Shown piece by piece: positions 1 to 9,934 of a stretch of DNA of 64,000 nucleotides. Every line of letters begins with the position of its first letter. The stretch's first letter is position 1. The notes below the pieces were generated by a model. That model did not search any database and was not told where the DNA came from. It saw only the letters and a program-made list of their open reading frames with translations. The translations under genes and the position numbers were made by a program. Source of the stretch: Cedecea davisae DSM 4568 (lineage in GTDB: Bacteria > Pseudomonadota > Gammaproteobacteria > Enterobacterales > Enterobacteriaceae); assembly GCF_000412335.2 (NCBI RefSeq), contig NZ_KE161030.1, positions 894,490-958,489 on the forward strand, read 5' to 3'.

Positions 1-357
1 CATGACCTGCGTGGTTCGCGGCACCGGCAGCAGATCGGGGTAATAAATGCCTTCCCAGCGTGACCAGGCCAGGTGCTCGGAAACCAGAGCCGGTTTAATA
101 TCGTCAATAAGCGCCTTTAGCTGCTTCAGCAGTTTGCCGTCCGGCGCGGAGTCTGCCGCCAGAGAAAGCGAAACGCCGTGCAGGGAAATCGCGTGCTGTT
201 GGCGAATCGCCTCCAGCCATTCTCTGCGTGGGCCACCCGGCATCAGGTAATTTTCACTATGGACTTCATACCAAACGTCCGGCGGGCTGGCGTAAGCCTC
301 CGCATAATGCCCGGGCTTTAAGCCCAGCCCGGCACCGAGTTTTTCCGTTGTTGTCAT
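1..357 (-). CDS. DUF692 (MbnB/BufB-like) bufferin maturation enzyme, partial
   Basis: The N-terminal ~119 residues are visible; the gene runs off the left edge. The start ([12 protein letters not shown]), the [10 protein letters not shown] segment, the LHGVSLSL strand and EHLAWS are hallmarks of the DUF692 family. These are TIM-barrel, multinuclear-iron enzymes that convert cysteines in RiPP precursors into sulfur-containing heterocycles (MbnB, BufB, HvfB). The visible Glu and His residues in HSEN, LHG and SEH sit where the family binds metal. It lies 18 bases downstream of a DUF2282 precursor gene on the same strand, which is the canonical bufferin order, and a G-rich SD precedes its ATG. 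The expected next genes (BufC-type partner, DoxX protein) would be outside the window. Family call is firm; the product chemistry is inferred. Confidence 0.85.
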   Translation of the reverse strand, partial: MTTTEKLGAGLGLKPGHYAEAYASPPDVWYEVHSENYLMPGGPRREWLEAIRQQHAISLHGVSLSLAADSAPDGKLLKQLKALIDDIKPALVSEHLAWSRWEGIYYPDLLPVPRTTQVM

Positions 358-375
358 GCGAGTGGCCCCCGTTAT

Positions 376-690
<315 letters not shown>

Positions 691-739
691 TCAGAGATTA
701 ATTAAGAGCGTTATTTCCTCCTTATTAAATAAAACCAGG

Positions 740-1507
740 TTAATTGCCTGAGGTAATATTCACGGCTTTGAAAATAGTGCGCGCGACGTTTTTCGGGTCA
801 TACAGCATCGGCACATGGCTAACCGGCAATTCGGTTATCTGAGCGTGAATCTTTTTCGCCATCGCACGTTCCAGGTCCGGATTAATCATGCGGTCATTGC
901 TGCCGACCAGGAACCAGCTCGGCTTCTGCTGCCAGGCGGCGCTGCTCACCTTCTCGGTAAAACTCGCGGCGGCAATGGGCATCTGGGTGATGCCGATAAT
1001 ATTTTGCGCCTCAGGCGTGGCGTCCTGGGCGAAGTCGGTGGCGACGGCCTTAGGATCGAGGCTCAGGAAACCGTCAGCCCCTTTGATAATTTTTGCGCTG
1101 CCCGGCGGAGCAGGGAAGCTATTGGCTAAGTCAGCGGTAGACTGGCCGGGTGAGGGTGCGAAGGCGTTGATATACACCAGCCCTTTCACTTTCGGATCGT
1201 TGCCCGCCTCGGTAATCACCGTTCCGCCCCAGGAATGGCCAACCAGGATAACGTCGCCTTTGGCGCGGGCAATGGCTCGTTTTGTCGCAGCCACGTCATC
1301 CGCAAGAGACGTTAAAGGAATTTGTGCGGTGATAATTTCGTAATGGCGCGTTTGCAGCACTGGGATCACCTGCTCCCAGCTGCCAGTGGCGTCGGCAAAT
1401 GCACCGTGAACCAAAACAATGGTGTGCTGGGTTTCAGCTTGGGCGGCAAATCCGCTCATCAGGCCGGTGGCTGTCAGCGCCAGCAGCGTTTTACGCAATG
1501 GTTTCAT
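740..1507 (-). CDS. Secreted alpha/beta hydrolase
   Basis: A 255-residue alpha/beta-fold hydrolase with an N-terminal signal peptide (about residues 1-24, ending AAQA). The oxyanion-hole motif LVHGAF lies at about 32-37 and the nucleophile elbow GHSWGG has Ser92. A candidate acid is the Asp of GSNDRM and a candidate base is the His of PVSHVPM. It resembles the small esterase/salicylate-esterase-like group found widely in proteobacteria; the substrate is unknown. I chose the inner ATG (MKPLRK) because GGAG sits at ideal spacing, rather than the ATG four codons earlier. It probably acts in the periplasm. A DUF1471 gene lies upstream and the bufferin pair downstream, all on the minus strand. Confidence 0.8.
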   Translation of the reverse strand: MKPLRKTLLALTATGLMSGFAAQAETQHTIVLVHGAFADATGSWEQVIPVLQTRHYEIITAQIPLTSLADDVAATKRAIARAKGDVILVGHSWGGTVITEAGNDPKVKGLVYINAFAPSPGQSTADLANSFPAPPGSAKIIKGADGFLSLDPKAVATDFAQDATPEAQNIIGITQMPIAAASFTEKVSSAAWQQKPSWFLVGSNDRMINPDLERAMAKKIHAQITELPVSHVPMLYDPKNVARTIFKAVNITSGN

Positions 1508-1534
1508 GTTGTTCTCCATTTAGAAAAGAAAGCG

Positions 1535-1798
1535 TTAGCGGTAAATATCCGCGCTGCCGAAATAGCTGTTATTGCCCCCGGCGGAAACGATGCGGTAGGC
1601 GCTGGCACCGGCTTTATCGGCTTTTGCGGCCAGGCTGGCGTTGAGCTGGCTCAGGGAGAGGGTGGTGCCGCTGCTTTCAGACACGGTGCCGATTTTGACC
1701 AACCCCTGAGCGTGGTTAACTTCTTTGGCGGCAAAAGCCGGAGAAACGGCAGCGGCGATAATCAGCGGGAGCAGCAGGTTGCGGATAAGTTTCATCAT
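1535..1798 (-). CDS. DUF1471 (YhcN/BhsA-like) periplasmic protein
   Basis: An 87-residue protein with a signal peptide (residues 1-23, ending PAFA) and a single DUF1471 domain. The domain shows the usual pattern of GTVSESSGTTLSLSQLNASL, then KADKAGASAYRI, and a C-terminal tyrosine-containing strand. Enteric DUF1471 proteins (YhcN, BhsA, McbA, YdgH) are small, stress-induced periplasmic or outer-membrane-associated proteins linked to acid, peroxide or biofilm responses. GAGG precedes the first ATG; a second ATG follows directly. It ends 27 bases before the secreted hydrolase and may head that operon. Which paralog it represents cannot be told. Confidence 0.8.
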   Translation of the reverse strand: MMKLIRNLLLPLIIAAAVSPAFAAKEVNHAQGLVKIGTVSESSGTTLSLSQLNASLAAKADKAGASAYRIVSAGGNNSYFGSADIYR

Positions 1799-1965
1799 AA
1801 GCCTCGCAAGAATCAGTTCGTTAAACGGGTTGCCGCCGTAACGTTTGGCGGATGGCCTTATTTAACGCGTTCTTTGTATGCGGGCTGTGTCAGGCGCGGG
1901 GCGATTTGTTTTGTTGTTTAGCTAAATGAGGTGTGGATACATAACAACACAATTCTTCGGTGAGA

Positions 1966-1995
1966 GTGCCCTCTCCCCGGGCGGGAAGAGGGCAC
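1966..1995 (-). terminator. Hairpin after fdnI, possible terminator
   Basis: An 8-bp perfect stem (GTGCCCTC/GAGGGCAC) encloses a 14-base G+C-rich loop just beyond the fdnI stop. There is no U-tract on either strand, so it may stabilise mRNA 3' ends rather than terminate intrinsically. The remaining bases between 1799 and 2006 show no gene. Confidence 0.4.
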
Positions 1996-2006
1996 GATTA
2001 AGAAGG

Positions 2007-2654
2007 TTAAAGCCCTTCCTGGCTCTCTTTTTTGGCTTCAGCGGCGCGGATGGCGCGATACCAGCGCGGGTGGTGTTTCTGCGCCCAGCGGCGGCTGACC
2101 TTTCCGGCAATCATGCCTTTAATCGAGCCTTTCACCCAAAATGCCATGTACATATGGATAAGGATGGCGTGGATCAAAATAATGGCGGAAGCGGCGTGGA
2201 TAAGCAGGCCGTAGCGAATCATCCAGATAGGGAAATAATCGGCGAACCAGGGCCGCCAGATAATAATTCCGGTCACCAGCAGCACGAAAATCATGCTCAT
2301 AATGGTCCAGAACATCATCTTTTGCCCGGCGTTATATTTCCCGACATCAGCCACTTTATGCTCGTTGCCTTTCAGCACTTCAACAATGCCTTTCAGCCAG
2401 GGTAAATCCTGCTTGTCGGGAATGTTGTGATGCACAAAACGGGCGAACATAAACATCAGCGCGACGAAAATAGCCACGCCAAAGTACGGGTGCAGAATGC
2501 GCCCCATTTGTGGCGTGCCGAACGTTTCCGTCAGCCATTGCAGCGTTGGGAAAAACAGCGCAATGCCTGAAAGCGACACAAGAAAGAAGCACACTACTAC
2601 CGTCCAGTGACAGGCACGGTCGATGAATTTCGTTCTGACAATCATCTTACTCAT
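2007..2654 (-). CDS. fdnI: Formate dehydrogenase-N gamma subunit, cytochrome b556
   Basis: A 215-residue integral membrane diheme cytochrome b that anchors formate dehydrogenase-N and passes electrons to menaquinone. It matches E. coli FdnI (start [19 protein letters not shown]-terminal [11 protein letters not shown]) rather than FdoI. Four membrane helices carry the heme-ligand histidines, including His in [13 protein letters not shown] and [13 protein letters not shown] place the start at the internal ATG that overlaps the last codons of fdnH by 8 bases, instead of a longer upstream extension. It is the last gene of fdnGHI. Confidence 0.95.
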   Translation of the reverse strand: MSKMIVRTKFIDRACHWTVVVCFFLVSLSGIALFFPTLQWLTETFGTPQMGRILHPYFGVAIFVALMFMFARFVHHNIPDKQDLPWLKGIVEVLKGNEHKVADVGKYNAGQKMMFWTIMSMIFVLLVTGIIIWRPWFADYFPIWMIRYGLLIHAASAIILIHAILIHMYMAFWVKGSIKGMIAGKVSRRWAQKHHPRWYRAIRAAEAKKESQEGL

Positions 2655-3531
2655 GGCTATCTTCCTCGTCTTCGTCCGTCTCTTCGTTCGGCCCAACGCC
2701 GATATAGTGGAACATCAGCCCGGCAAACGTGGCAACGAACCCCATCGCTGACAGCGGCTTGAGTATGCCTTTCCACAGGTTGACCGGGGTGTCGATTTTC
2801 GGCTCCTTCGGCAGGTTGTGGTACAGCTCCGGCTGGTCGGCATGATGCAGCACATAAATAACGTGCGTGCCGCCCACGCCCTGCGGGTTATAAACGCCCG
2901 CGTGTTCGAAGCCGCGTTTTTTCAGCTTTTCGACGCGCTGGTCCGCCATTTCAAGCATCTCTTTGCGGCTGCCAAAATGTATCGCCCCGGTTGGGCAGGT
3001 TTTTACGCAGGCCGGTTCCTGGCCAATGCTGACCCGGTCTACGCACAAGGTGCATTTATAAACGCGGTTATCGTCTTTATTCAGGCGAGGCACGTTGAAC
3101 GGGCAGCCGGCGATGCAGTAGCCGCAGCCGATGCAGTGTTCCGACTGAAAATCCACAATGCCGTTAGCGTACTGAATAATGGCCCCGGCGGAGGGGCAGG
3201 CCTTAAGGCAGCCCGGATCCTCACAGTGCATGCAGCCATCTTTGCGGATAAGCCATTCCAGTTTGCCGTTTTGCGTGGTTTCGCTAAAGCGCATCACGGT
3301 CCAGGATTTGGCGCTCAGATCTGCGGGGTTGTCGTACACGCCAACGCAGTGCCCCACCTCATCGCGGATGTCGTTCCACTCCGAGCAGCCGACCTGGCAA
3401 GCCTTACAGCCAATGCAGCTCGACACATCGATGAGTTTGGTGACTTCTTCCTTGAAGTCACGTACCCGCGGCGGCGGCGTAAAACCGTTGGTCGCCGAAC
3501 GTTTAATAATATCCTGAGATTGCATGGACAT
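2647..3531 (-). CDS. fdnH: Formate dehydrogenase-N iron-sulfur (beta) subunit
   Basis: A 294-residue protein, the same length as E. coli FdnH. It carries four cysteine clusters for 4Fe-4S centres: [35 protein letters not shown] and CTLCVDR...CVKTC. A single C-terminal transmembrane helix (about residues 250-275) anchors it to the periplasmic face, followed by an acidic tail. It carries electrons from the molybdopterin subunit FdnG to FdnI. It is coupled to fdnI by overlap and lies 11 bases after fdnG. Confidence 0.96.
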   Translation of the reverse strand: MSMQSQDIIKRSATNGFTPPPRVRDFKEEVTKLIDVSSCIGCKACQVGCSEWNDIRDEVGHCVGVYDNPADLSAKSWTVMRFSETTQNGKLEWLIRKDGCMHCEDPGCLKACPSAGAIIQYANGIVDFQSEHCIGCGYCIAGCPFNVPRLNKDDNRVYKCTLCVDRVSIGQEPACVKTCPTGAIHFGSRKEMLEMADQRVEKLKKRGFEHAGVYNPQGVGGTHVIYVLHHADQPELYHNLPKEPKIDTPVNLWKGILKPLSAMGFVATFAGLMFHYIGVGPNEETDEDEEDSHE

Positions 3532-3542
3532 TGTTCTCTCCC

Positions 3543-6500
3543 TTACGCCTTCTCAATGTTGACCAGAAACGCCTTGTATTCCGGCGTTTGCGAGTTGGCG
3601 TCGCCAATGGACGGCGTCAGGGTGTTCGCGAGATAACCCTTGCGGGCCGCCCCCTCAAAGCCCCAATGCAGCGGGATGCCGACGGTTTCAACCTCCTGGC
3701 CTCCTGCATGCAGGGTTTGCAGGCGCGGGGTCACTACCGCTACGGCCTTAATAAAGCCGCGTTTACTGCTGACCCTGACCCAATCACCGTTAGCAATCCC
3801 TTTTGCCTTCGCCAGGCGCTCGCTGATTTCCACAAATTGTTCCGGCTGGGCGATGGCGTTAAGCCGCGCGTGCTTGGTCCAGGTGTGGAAATGCTCGGTC
3901 AGGCGATAAGTGGTGCCGACATAAGGGAACTGCTGCTTACGACCCATACGTTTGGCGTCGGCTTCGTAGAGACGCGCCGCCGGGTTAGAGACTACGTTCG
4001 GGTGCAGCGGGTTGGTGCCGAGCGGCGTTTCAAACGGCTCGTAGTGCTCCGGGAATGGCCCTTCGGCGAGTTTGTCCAGGGCGAACAGGCGTCCCAGACC
4101 TTCCTGCTGCATGATAAACGGCCCAACGCCGCTGCCCGGTGCCGCAGTGCTGAAGTCCGGGATGTCGTTCCCGACCCATTTCGTACCGTTCCATTCGATC
4201 AGCATTCGTTTCGCGTCCCACGGCTTGCCTTGTGGGTCGGCGGAGGCGCGGTTGTACAGTACGCGGCGGTTCATTGGCCACGCCCACGCCCAGCCGAGGG
4301 TGTTACCCAGCCCGGAAGGATCGGCGTTATCGCGGTTCGCCATCTGGTTACCTTTGGCGGTCCAGCTCCCGGCGTAAATCCAGCAAGCGGAAGCGGTAGA
4401 GCCGTCGTCACGCAGCAGCGCAAAGGAGTCCAGCAGCTGGCCTTTTTTCGCCAACAGAGTCCCGCTGGCATCAAACAGGTCTTCCAGCGCGTAGCCGTTG
4501 TTTTCTTTGGCAATCTCTTCCGATTCTGGCTTATCAGGCTGATGATAATTCCAGCCCATTTTCATCAGCGGTTCGATGCCTTTACCGCCTTCGGCCCGGT
4601 ACATCTGGCGCAGCTGGTGGTAAAGTCCGGCGAGGATCTCTCCGTCGTTCAGCGCTTCTCCCGGCGCGTCCGCACCCTTCCAGTGCCACTGTAGCCAGCG
4701 GCCGGAGTTGGCGATGGATCCATCTTCTTCCGCAAAGCAGGTGGACGGCAGGCGGAACACTTCGGTCTGAATAGCGGCCGGGTCAACGTCGTTCATCTCG
4801 CCGTGGTTCTGCCAGAAATTGGAGGTTTCCGTGACCAGCGGGTCGATAATCACCAGGTACTTCAGCTTGCTGAGGCTGGCAACAACTTTGTTTTTGTCCG
4901 GGAACGAGGCCACCGGGTTAAACCCCTGGCAGATATAGCCGGTGACCTGGTTGCGGTCCATCATGTCGAAGTATTTCAGCACGTCGTAGGACTGATCCCA
5001 CTTCGGCAGCCAGTCGAAGCCCCAGCCATTCTCTTTGCGGGCATCATCGCCGTAGAACGCTTTCATCAGGCTGACGAAGAACTTCGGATAGTTGCCCCAG
5101 TAGTTCACCTGGCCCGGCAGCGTGGCTTTTGGCGTATTAGCCGCAAGGTACGTTTGCAGGTCGGTGTGCTTCTCAGACGGCAGCGTCAGGTAGCCCGGCA
5201 GGCTGGTGGAGAGCAGGCCGAGGTCGGTCAAACCCTGAATGTTGGAGTGGCCGCGCAGGGCGTTAACGCCGCCGCCCGCCATGCCCATATTACCGAGCAG
5301 CAGCTGGATCATCGCCATGGTACGGATGTTCTGGGCGCCAACGGTATGCTGCGTCCATCCCAGAGCGTAGAGGAACGTGGTGGTACGGTCCGCCGCGCTG
5401 GTTGAGGCCAGCACTTCGCAAACTTTGAGGAAATCCGCCTGAGGCGTGCCGCAAATGTTCTCAACCACGTCCGGCGTATAGCGGGCAACGTGCTGTTTGA
5501 GCAAGTTCCACACGCAGCGCGGATGGCTCAGCGTGTCGTCGCGTTTGGCGAAGCCGTTTTCGTCGAACTGGTAGTTCCAGCTGGTTTTGTCGTACTGGCG
5601 TTTTTCGTCGTCGTAGCCGCTGAACAGGCCGTCTTCAAAACTGAAGTCGTCGCGCACCAGCAGCGCCGCGTTAGTGTAGTGTTTGACGTATTCGGCGTTA
5701 ATTTTACCGTTGGAAATCAGGTACAGGATAACGCCCGACAGGAAGGTAATGTCGGTTCCGGAGCGGATCGGCGCATAGATATCCGCCACCGAAGCGGTGC
5801 GGGTAAAGCGCGGATCGACCACAATCAGCGTGGCGTCGTTGTTGTTTTTGGCTTCCATCGCCCAGCGGAAACCGACCGGGTGGGCTTCAGCGGCGTTGCC
5901 GCCCATCACCATCACTACGTTGGCGTTTTTGATATCAACCCAGTGGTTGGTCATCGCACCGCGACCAAATGTTGGAGCAAGACTTGCTACCGTTGGTCCG
6001 TGTCAGACGCGCGCCTGGTTATCTACCGCCAGCATGCCCAGCGAGCGGGCAAATTTTTGGGTGAGCATCCCGGTTTCATTGCTGGCCGCCGAAGCGCACA
6101 GCATGCCGGTTGAAAGCCAGCGATTAACGGTGACGTCGTGCTCATTTTTCTCGACGAAGTTAGCGTCACGGTCATCTTTCATCAGGCGGGCGATGCGTGA
6201 AAACGCTTCATCCCAGCTGATGCGCTGCCATTTATCAGAACCCGGCGCGCGGTATTCCGGGTAGCGCAGGCGGCTGTCGCTGTGAATATAGTCGAGCAGG
6301 CCAGCCCCTTTGGGGCAAAGCGCGCCGCGGTTAACCGGGTGATCCGGGTCGCCTTCAATATGGAAAATGCTGGATTTGGCGTTTTTTGCGCCGTCTCCGA
6401 GGCTATACATCAATAATCCACAGCCCACGGAACAGTAAGTACAGCTATTACGGGTTTCTTTCGCACGCAGCAATTTGTAATTGCGCGTCTCCGCCAGCGC

Positions 6501-6590
6501 GGTTTTTGGCGCAAAGCCCAAAACTGCCGCCGTTGTACCAGCCATCCCGCCGGCGCAGATTTTAAAAAATTTTCTGCGGCTGACGTTCAT
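3543..6590 (-). CDS. fdnG: Formate dehydrogenase-N catalytic subunit, selenocysteine-containing
   Basis: One gene interrupted by an in-frame TGA at 6003-6005, read as selenocysteine 196. Reading through gives exactly 1015 residues, the length of E. coli FdnG. It has a Tat signal (SRRKFFK, Arg5-Arg6), an N-terminal 4Fe-4S motif (CTYCSVGC...LCPKG), then RVUHGPT around the selenocysteine and the molybdopterin guanine dinucleotide-binding domains to the C-terminal [11 protein letters not shown]. It oxidises formate in the periplasm during nitrate respiration, giving electrons to FdnH. Unaware software would split it into 195-residue and ~803-residue pieces. It is the first gene of the operon, and the upstream region carries a likely FNR site. 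Confidence 0.97.
5974..6005 (-). promoter_or_regulatory. Selenocysteine codon and SECIS hairpin in fdnG
   Basis: The UGA is followed after 11 bases by a hairpin, GGUAGCAAGUCUUGCUCC. Outer GG/CC pairs, a bulged U and an AGCA/UGCU stem enclose a loop containing GU. Spacing from UGA, the bulged U and the GU-containing loop are the features SelB recognises in E. coli fdhF and fdnG. The codon after UGA begins CACGGACC, as in enteric formate dehydrogenases. Confidence 0.85.
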
Positions 6591-6652
6591 CGTAACCTCA
6601 TCGGTATGACGTTATTCGTGCGGCGAAAATAACAACTATGGCCGTTCAAATA

Positions 6653-6666
6653 TTGCGTGAAATCAA
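6653..6666 (-). promoter_or_regulatory. Probable FNR box upstream of fdnG
   Basis: TTGCG-TGAA-ATCAA matches the FNR palindrome TTGAT-N4-ATCAA at 8 of 10 positions. A plausible -10 (TATTTT, minus strand, 6626-6631) lies where a class II FNR promoter centred near -41.5 would need it. E. coli fdnG is activated by FNR and NarL. I could not identify a convincing NarL 7-2-7 pair, although TACC-type heptamer fragments occur between 6680 and 6735. Confidence 0.55.
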
Positions 6667-6818
6667 CTCGATAAACATTGGGTATGCGGTTACCCACAAG
6701 GTGTTATCTATTGTGTTAAATAGATAGCCATTTGGTATGTGTGGTTATTGGCAGGAGGGGTAAAAGTGCCGCTCTGCAAATAAGGCGGCACGTTTTTGAT
6801 ATCGGCCAGCGCAGAAAA

Positions 6819-7070
6819 TTACAGGCGGGTAAAAGAGAACCAGCGCCGCCAGATAAAACGCAGCACGTAATACTCGATAACGCCGAGCGCAAGGAACCAT
6901 GCGCAGAACAGGATTATGTACAGCTGGCTAAGGTCGACCAGATGGAAGGTATCAATCAGCTTTTGCGCCAGCGTCAGGGTTAACGCCGGGGCCGGAAGCA
7001 GCAGGCAGGACAGGAAAGCCAGCAGCAGAATGCCGCCCGCGCTTAACAGCGCTTGGTGTGGATGGTTCAT
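6819..7070 (-). CDS. Small inner-membrane protein of unknown function
   Basis: An 83-residue protein with two predicted membrane helices, about residues 10-30 and 47-68. It has a His-containing N-terminus (MNHPHQ) and a basic, aromatic C-terminus (FIWRRWFSFTRL). This fits an N-in/C-in double-spanning protein. I do not recognise the family. It sits alone between the fdn promoter region and a dienelactone hydrolase gene. Coding potential is supported by the coherent hydrophobic segments and the positive-inside C-terminus, but function cannot be inferred. Confidence 0.6.
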   Translation of the reverse strand: MNHPHQALLSAGGILLLAFLSCLLLPAPALTLTLAQKLIDTFHLVDLSQLYIILFCAWFLALGVIEYYVLRFIWRRWFSFTRL

Positions 7071-7191
7071 GACGTTGTTAACCTGAGGCTAAAAGAAGCT
7101 ATTGTCCGGGAAAGCGGGCGCGGGTGCAAACCGGGTGAGGGGGAGGAAGAAAGCGGCCTCCCGGTTGGAAGGCCAGCGGAGAAAAGAATGC

Positions 7192-7911
7192 TTAAAACAC
7201 TTCGTTCAGCAGGCTGTACATATGGGTAAATGCGCGTTTGGTCACTTCCGGGTGATATTTGGCCACGCCGTCAACATTAGCGCCCGGGTCGGTGAAGGAA
7301 TGCACCGCTCCGGCGTAGCTGACGAGCTGCCAGTCTACGGAGGCGGCGTTCATTTCAGTGGCAAACGCGCTCAGCTGCTCGCGCGGTACCAGCGGATCTT
7401 CCGCGCCGTCCAGCACCAGTACGGAGGCTTTGATATCTCCGGCAGCGCTGGTTTTTTTGGTATCCAGCGTTCCGTGGAAGGAGACCGCAGCTTTGATATC
7501 TACGCCGCTTCTTGCCAGCTCAAGCGCGCAATGGCCGCCAAAGCAGAAGCCCGCGACAGCCAGTTTACCGGCGGCAACAGGTGCCGTTTTCTGGGCGGCA
7601 AGAGAGTCCAGCGCGGCGCGCATGCGGCCCACTTCTGCCGGAGTATCTTTCACTTCCATCATCAGGGCACCGGCTTCGTCCGCGTTGGTCGGGCGTTTGC
7701 CCTGGCCGTACAGGTCGGCAACCAGCACCACATAGCCCTGAGCCGCAATGGATTTTGCCTGCTCGATGGCGGCGGCGCTCACGCCCATCCAGTTTGGCGC
7801 AATTAAAATGCCGGGGCGCTCCGCGCTCTCCTTTTCGGCATACACCAGAGATCCTTCAAAGGTTTGATTATCGACTTGATATAAAAATGGCGCTGAAATA
7901 ATTTCCGACAT
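7192..7911 (-). CDS. Dienelactone hydrolase family protein
   Basis: A 239-residue cytoplasmic alpha/beta hydrolase of the dienelactone hydrolase family, which typically opens lactone rings of aromatic breakdown intermediates. The Cys-Asp-His triad is visible: Cys123 in GFCFGG, Asp172 in DGAEDP and His204 in GAVHSF. No signal peptide. Enteric members of this group (YghX/YsgA-like) often have uncertain substrates, and no aromatic catabolism genes are adjacent, so the substrate is unknown. It is monocistronic; the ~250 A+T-rich bases upstream (7912-8170) contain no gene. Confidence 0.85.
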   Translation of the reverse strand: MSEIISAPFLYQVDNQTFEGSLVYAEKESAERPGILIAPNWMGVSAAAIEQAKSIAAQGYVVLVADLYGQGKRPTNADEAGALMMEVKDTPAEVGRMRAALDSLAAQKTAPVAAGKLAVAGFCFGGHCALELARSGVDIKAAVSFHGTLDTKKTSAAGDIKASVLVLDGAEDPLVPREQLSAFATEMNAASVDWQLVSYAGAVHSFTDPGANVDGVAKYHPEVTKRAFTHMYSLLNEVF

Positions 7912-8170
7912 CGGTATTAACCCCTAAATAAATTATGGTTCTCTTACAGGTGAACCTTAATTATTTTCATAGCGCTAAGGAATTAGCAATTTATTAAAAA
8001 CTCAAGCGCATGAATTGCTATCTAATTAAATTTAAAAAAGCTTTATGTGTTAGCAGATGGTTTTTTCTGTCAGAAATTGTAATGCAGGATTTGCGGGGTG
8101 AGCTTATCACCCCGTTATTTATTGCCGTGGCTGCCTTTTTAAAGGTGAATTGCCGGACGTACTGGCGAAG

Positions 8171-9100
8171 TTAATCCTGGGACATCAGGTCCCGGTAAAG
8201 CTCGGCCAGTACTCCGCCTGCGGCGAACTGCTGTTTGATCCAGCGGGTAACCTGACCCGTGGCGGCGTGCTGGGTGGCAAGCAGCATGCGCGAGTGCTGG
8301 CGAGGGTTGTGTACCTTCCGGGTGACCAGCAGCCCGCTGTTTTGCGCCTCACGCACCATATAATCCGGCAGGAAGCCAATGCCTTCCCCGAGGATCTGAC
8401 ACTGGCATTTGGTAGTGAAGTCCGGTACGGCAATCACTTCCTGGCCGTGCAGCAGCCAGCCCACTTTCTTATTAATCGTCGAGGCGGTGTCTTCCACCAT
8501 GATATTGGGGTAGAGCCTGAGCTGGCTTTCGGGGATGGGCTCCTGAGCGTTTGCCAGCGGATGAGCGGGCGCAACGGCGAACTCCCAGCGGATGGCGCCG
8601 ATTTCGGTGTAGTCAATCCCGCCTCCGCCCAGCAGGGCATCCGGTGCGCCGATGGCGATATTGACCTGATTATTAATCATCGCATCCCAGACGCCGTTAT
8701 AGACCTCGGTTGTGATGGCTATCTGGCAGCCGGGGAAGCGCTGTTTGAGGATTTGCAGCAGCTTCGCCGTGTGGTGCGGGGTGTACAGCAGATGGTTAAT
8801 ACAAATTCTGACTTTAGCCTCAATCCCCTGCGAAATGGTATCGATCCCCCGCTTAATGCCCTGAAAATCATTCAGCAGGTCTCTGGCTTTACGGTAGAAA
8901 TAAAGCCCGGATTCGGTCAGCTCAATATTGCGGGTGTTGCGGATAAACAGCGTCACGTCGAGCGCGGTTTCTATCCGCTTGATGGTGTAGCTGATAGCGG
9001 AAGTGGTGAGACCCAGCTCTTCGGCCGCCCTGCTGAAGCTGCCGTAGCGCGCGGCGCAGGTAAATGCCTGCAAATTCTCTTCGGTAAAGATTGAGTTCAC
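8171..9100 (-). CDS. LysR-family regulator, AllS-like
   Basis: A 309-residue LysR-type regulator with an N-terminal winged helix-turn-helix (about residues 7-66; GSFSRAAEELGLTTSAISYTIKRIE) and a substrate-binding effector domain. The effector half has stretches shared with E. coli AllS, the allantoin regulator (VRICINHLLYTPHHTAKLL; GVWDAMINNQVNIAIGAPDA; VPDFTTKCQ...GIGFLP). That relation hints at an effector from purine or ureide catabolism. It diverges from an ankyrin gene and a deaminase-like amidohydrolase across a 178-base gap, the usual arrangement for LysR regulation. The exact effector is inference. Confidence 0.85.
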   Translation of the reverse strand: MNSIFTEENLQAFTCAARYGSFSRAAEELGLTTSAISYTIKRIETALDVTLFIRNTRNIELTESGLYFYRKARDLLNDFQGIKRGIDTISQGIEAKVRICINHLLYTPHHTAKLLQILKQRFPGCQIAITTEVYNGVWDAMINNQVNIAIGAPDALLGGGGIDYTEIGAIRWEFAVAPAHPLANAQEPIPESQLRLYPNIMVEDTASTINKKVGWLLHGQEVIAVPDFTTKCQCQILGEGIGFLPDYMVREAQNSGLLVTRKVHNPRQHSRMLLATQHAATGQVTRWIKQQFAAGGVLAELYRDLMSQD

Positions 9101-9278
9101 GTCGTTCCCTCTTCACGGCGGTGGTTAGCGGGATTTTGACACAAGCGGCAGGATGATTGTTAAAACTCATTCAACAATAGCGCCTCCGGCGATGAATCTT
9201 TTTTAAGCGGATGTTATTCAACCGGGACGGTTGGTATTCTCAAATATCAGGAATTACAGCGCACGACAGGAGAACACA

Positions 9279-9884
9279 ATGTCTGAAAAACAGCTGGTTA
9301 CCGAGTTTCTGACGGCAGCCGTAAGGGGCGACACCGCGACGCTAAAAAAATGCCTCGGGCAGGGCGTGGAGATAAACGTAACCAACCGCCAGGGCAGAAC
9401 GGCGGTCACGATAGCCAGCCTCAATCAACAATATGACTGCGTGGCGCTGCTGATTGACGCCGGAGCGGACATCAACATGCAGGACGAAACCTGCTTTAAC
9501 CCGTTCCTGCTGAGCTGCCTGAATAACGATCTCAGGTTGCTGCGCCTGGTGTTACCCGCTAAGCCTGACCTGACGCGTCTGACCCGTTTCGGCGGCGTGG
9601 GCATCACGCCTGCCAGCGAAAAAGGGCATGTTGAAATTGTGCGTGAACTGCTGGCTCACACCGAAATTAACGTCAACCACACCAACTTCCTCGGCTGGAC
9701 GCCGCTGCTTGAAGCTATCGTCTTAAACGATGGCGCAGAGAAGCAGCAGGAGATTGTGCAGCTTCTACTGGAGCACGGCGCTAACCCGCATATGACGGAT
9801 AAATACGGCAAAACTCCGCTGGAGCTGGCTAATGAAAAAGGCTTCCGCGAAATCGCACAACTGCTGATTAACGCAGGGGCCTAA
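9279..9884 (+). CDS. Ankyrin-repeat protein
   Basis: A 201-residue protein made of about five ankyrin repeats. Repeat signatures include GVEINVTNRQGRTAVTIAS, GADINMQDETCFNPFLLSC, INVNHTNFLGWTPLLEAI and GANPHMTDKYGKTPLELAN. No signal peptide is seen, so it is likely cytoplasmic and mediates protein binding. I chose the ATG with AGGAG at proper spacing, not one 48 bases upstream. It is followed after 50 bases by the Tat-exported amidohydrolase and diverges from the LysR gene, so the two probably form one regulated operon. Its partner is unknown. Confidence 0.85.
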   Translation: MSEKQLVTEFLTAAVRGDTATLKKCLGQGVEINVTNRQGRTAVTIASLNQQYDCVALLIDAGADINMQDETCFNPFLLSCLNNDLRLLRLVLPAKPDLTRLTRFGGVGITPASEKGHVEIVRELLAHTEINVNHTNFLGWTPLLEAIVLNDGAEKQQEIVQLLLEHGANPHMTDKYGKTPLELANEKGFREIAQLLINAGA

Positions 9885-9934
9885 TCGCTTTATCTCTATC
9901 TCTGGTTTTCACTCTTTAAGGCAGAAAAATAAAA

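Noticed and set aside
6003..6005. In-frame stop splitting fdnG into two genes
   Set aside because: UGA with a correct SECIS hairpin and full-length family match; it is selenocysteine, not a nonsense mutation.
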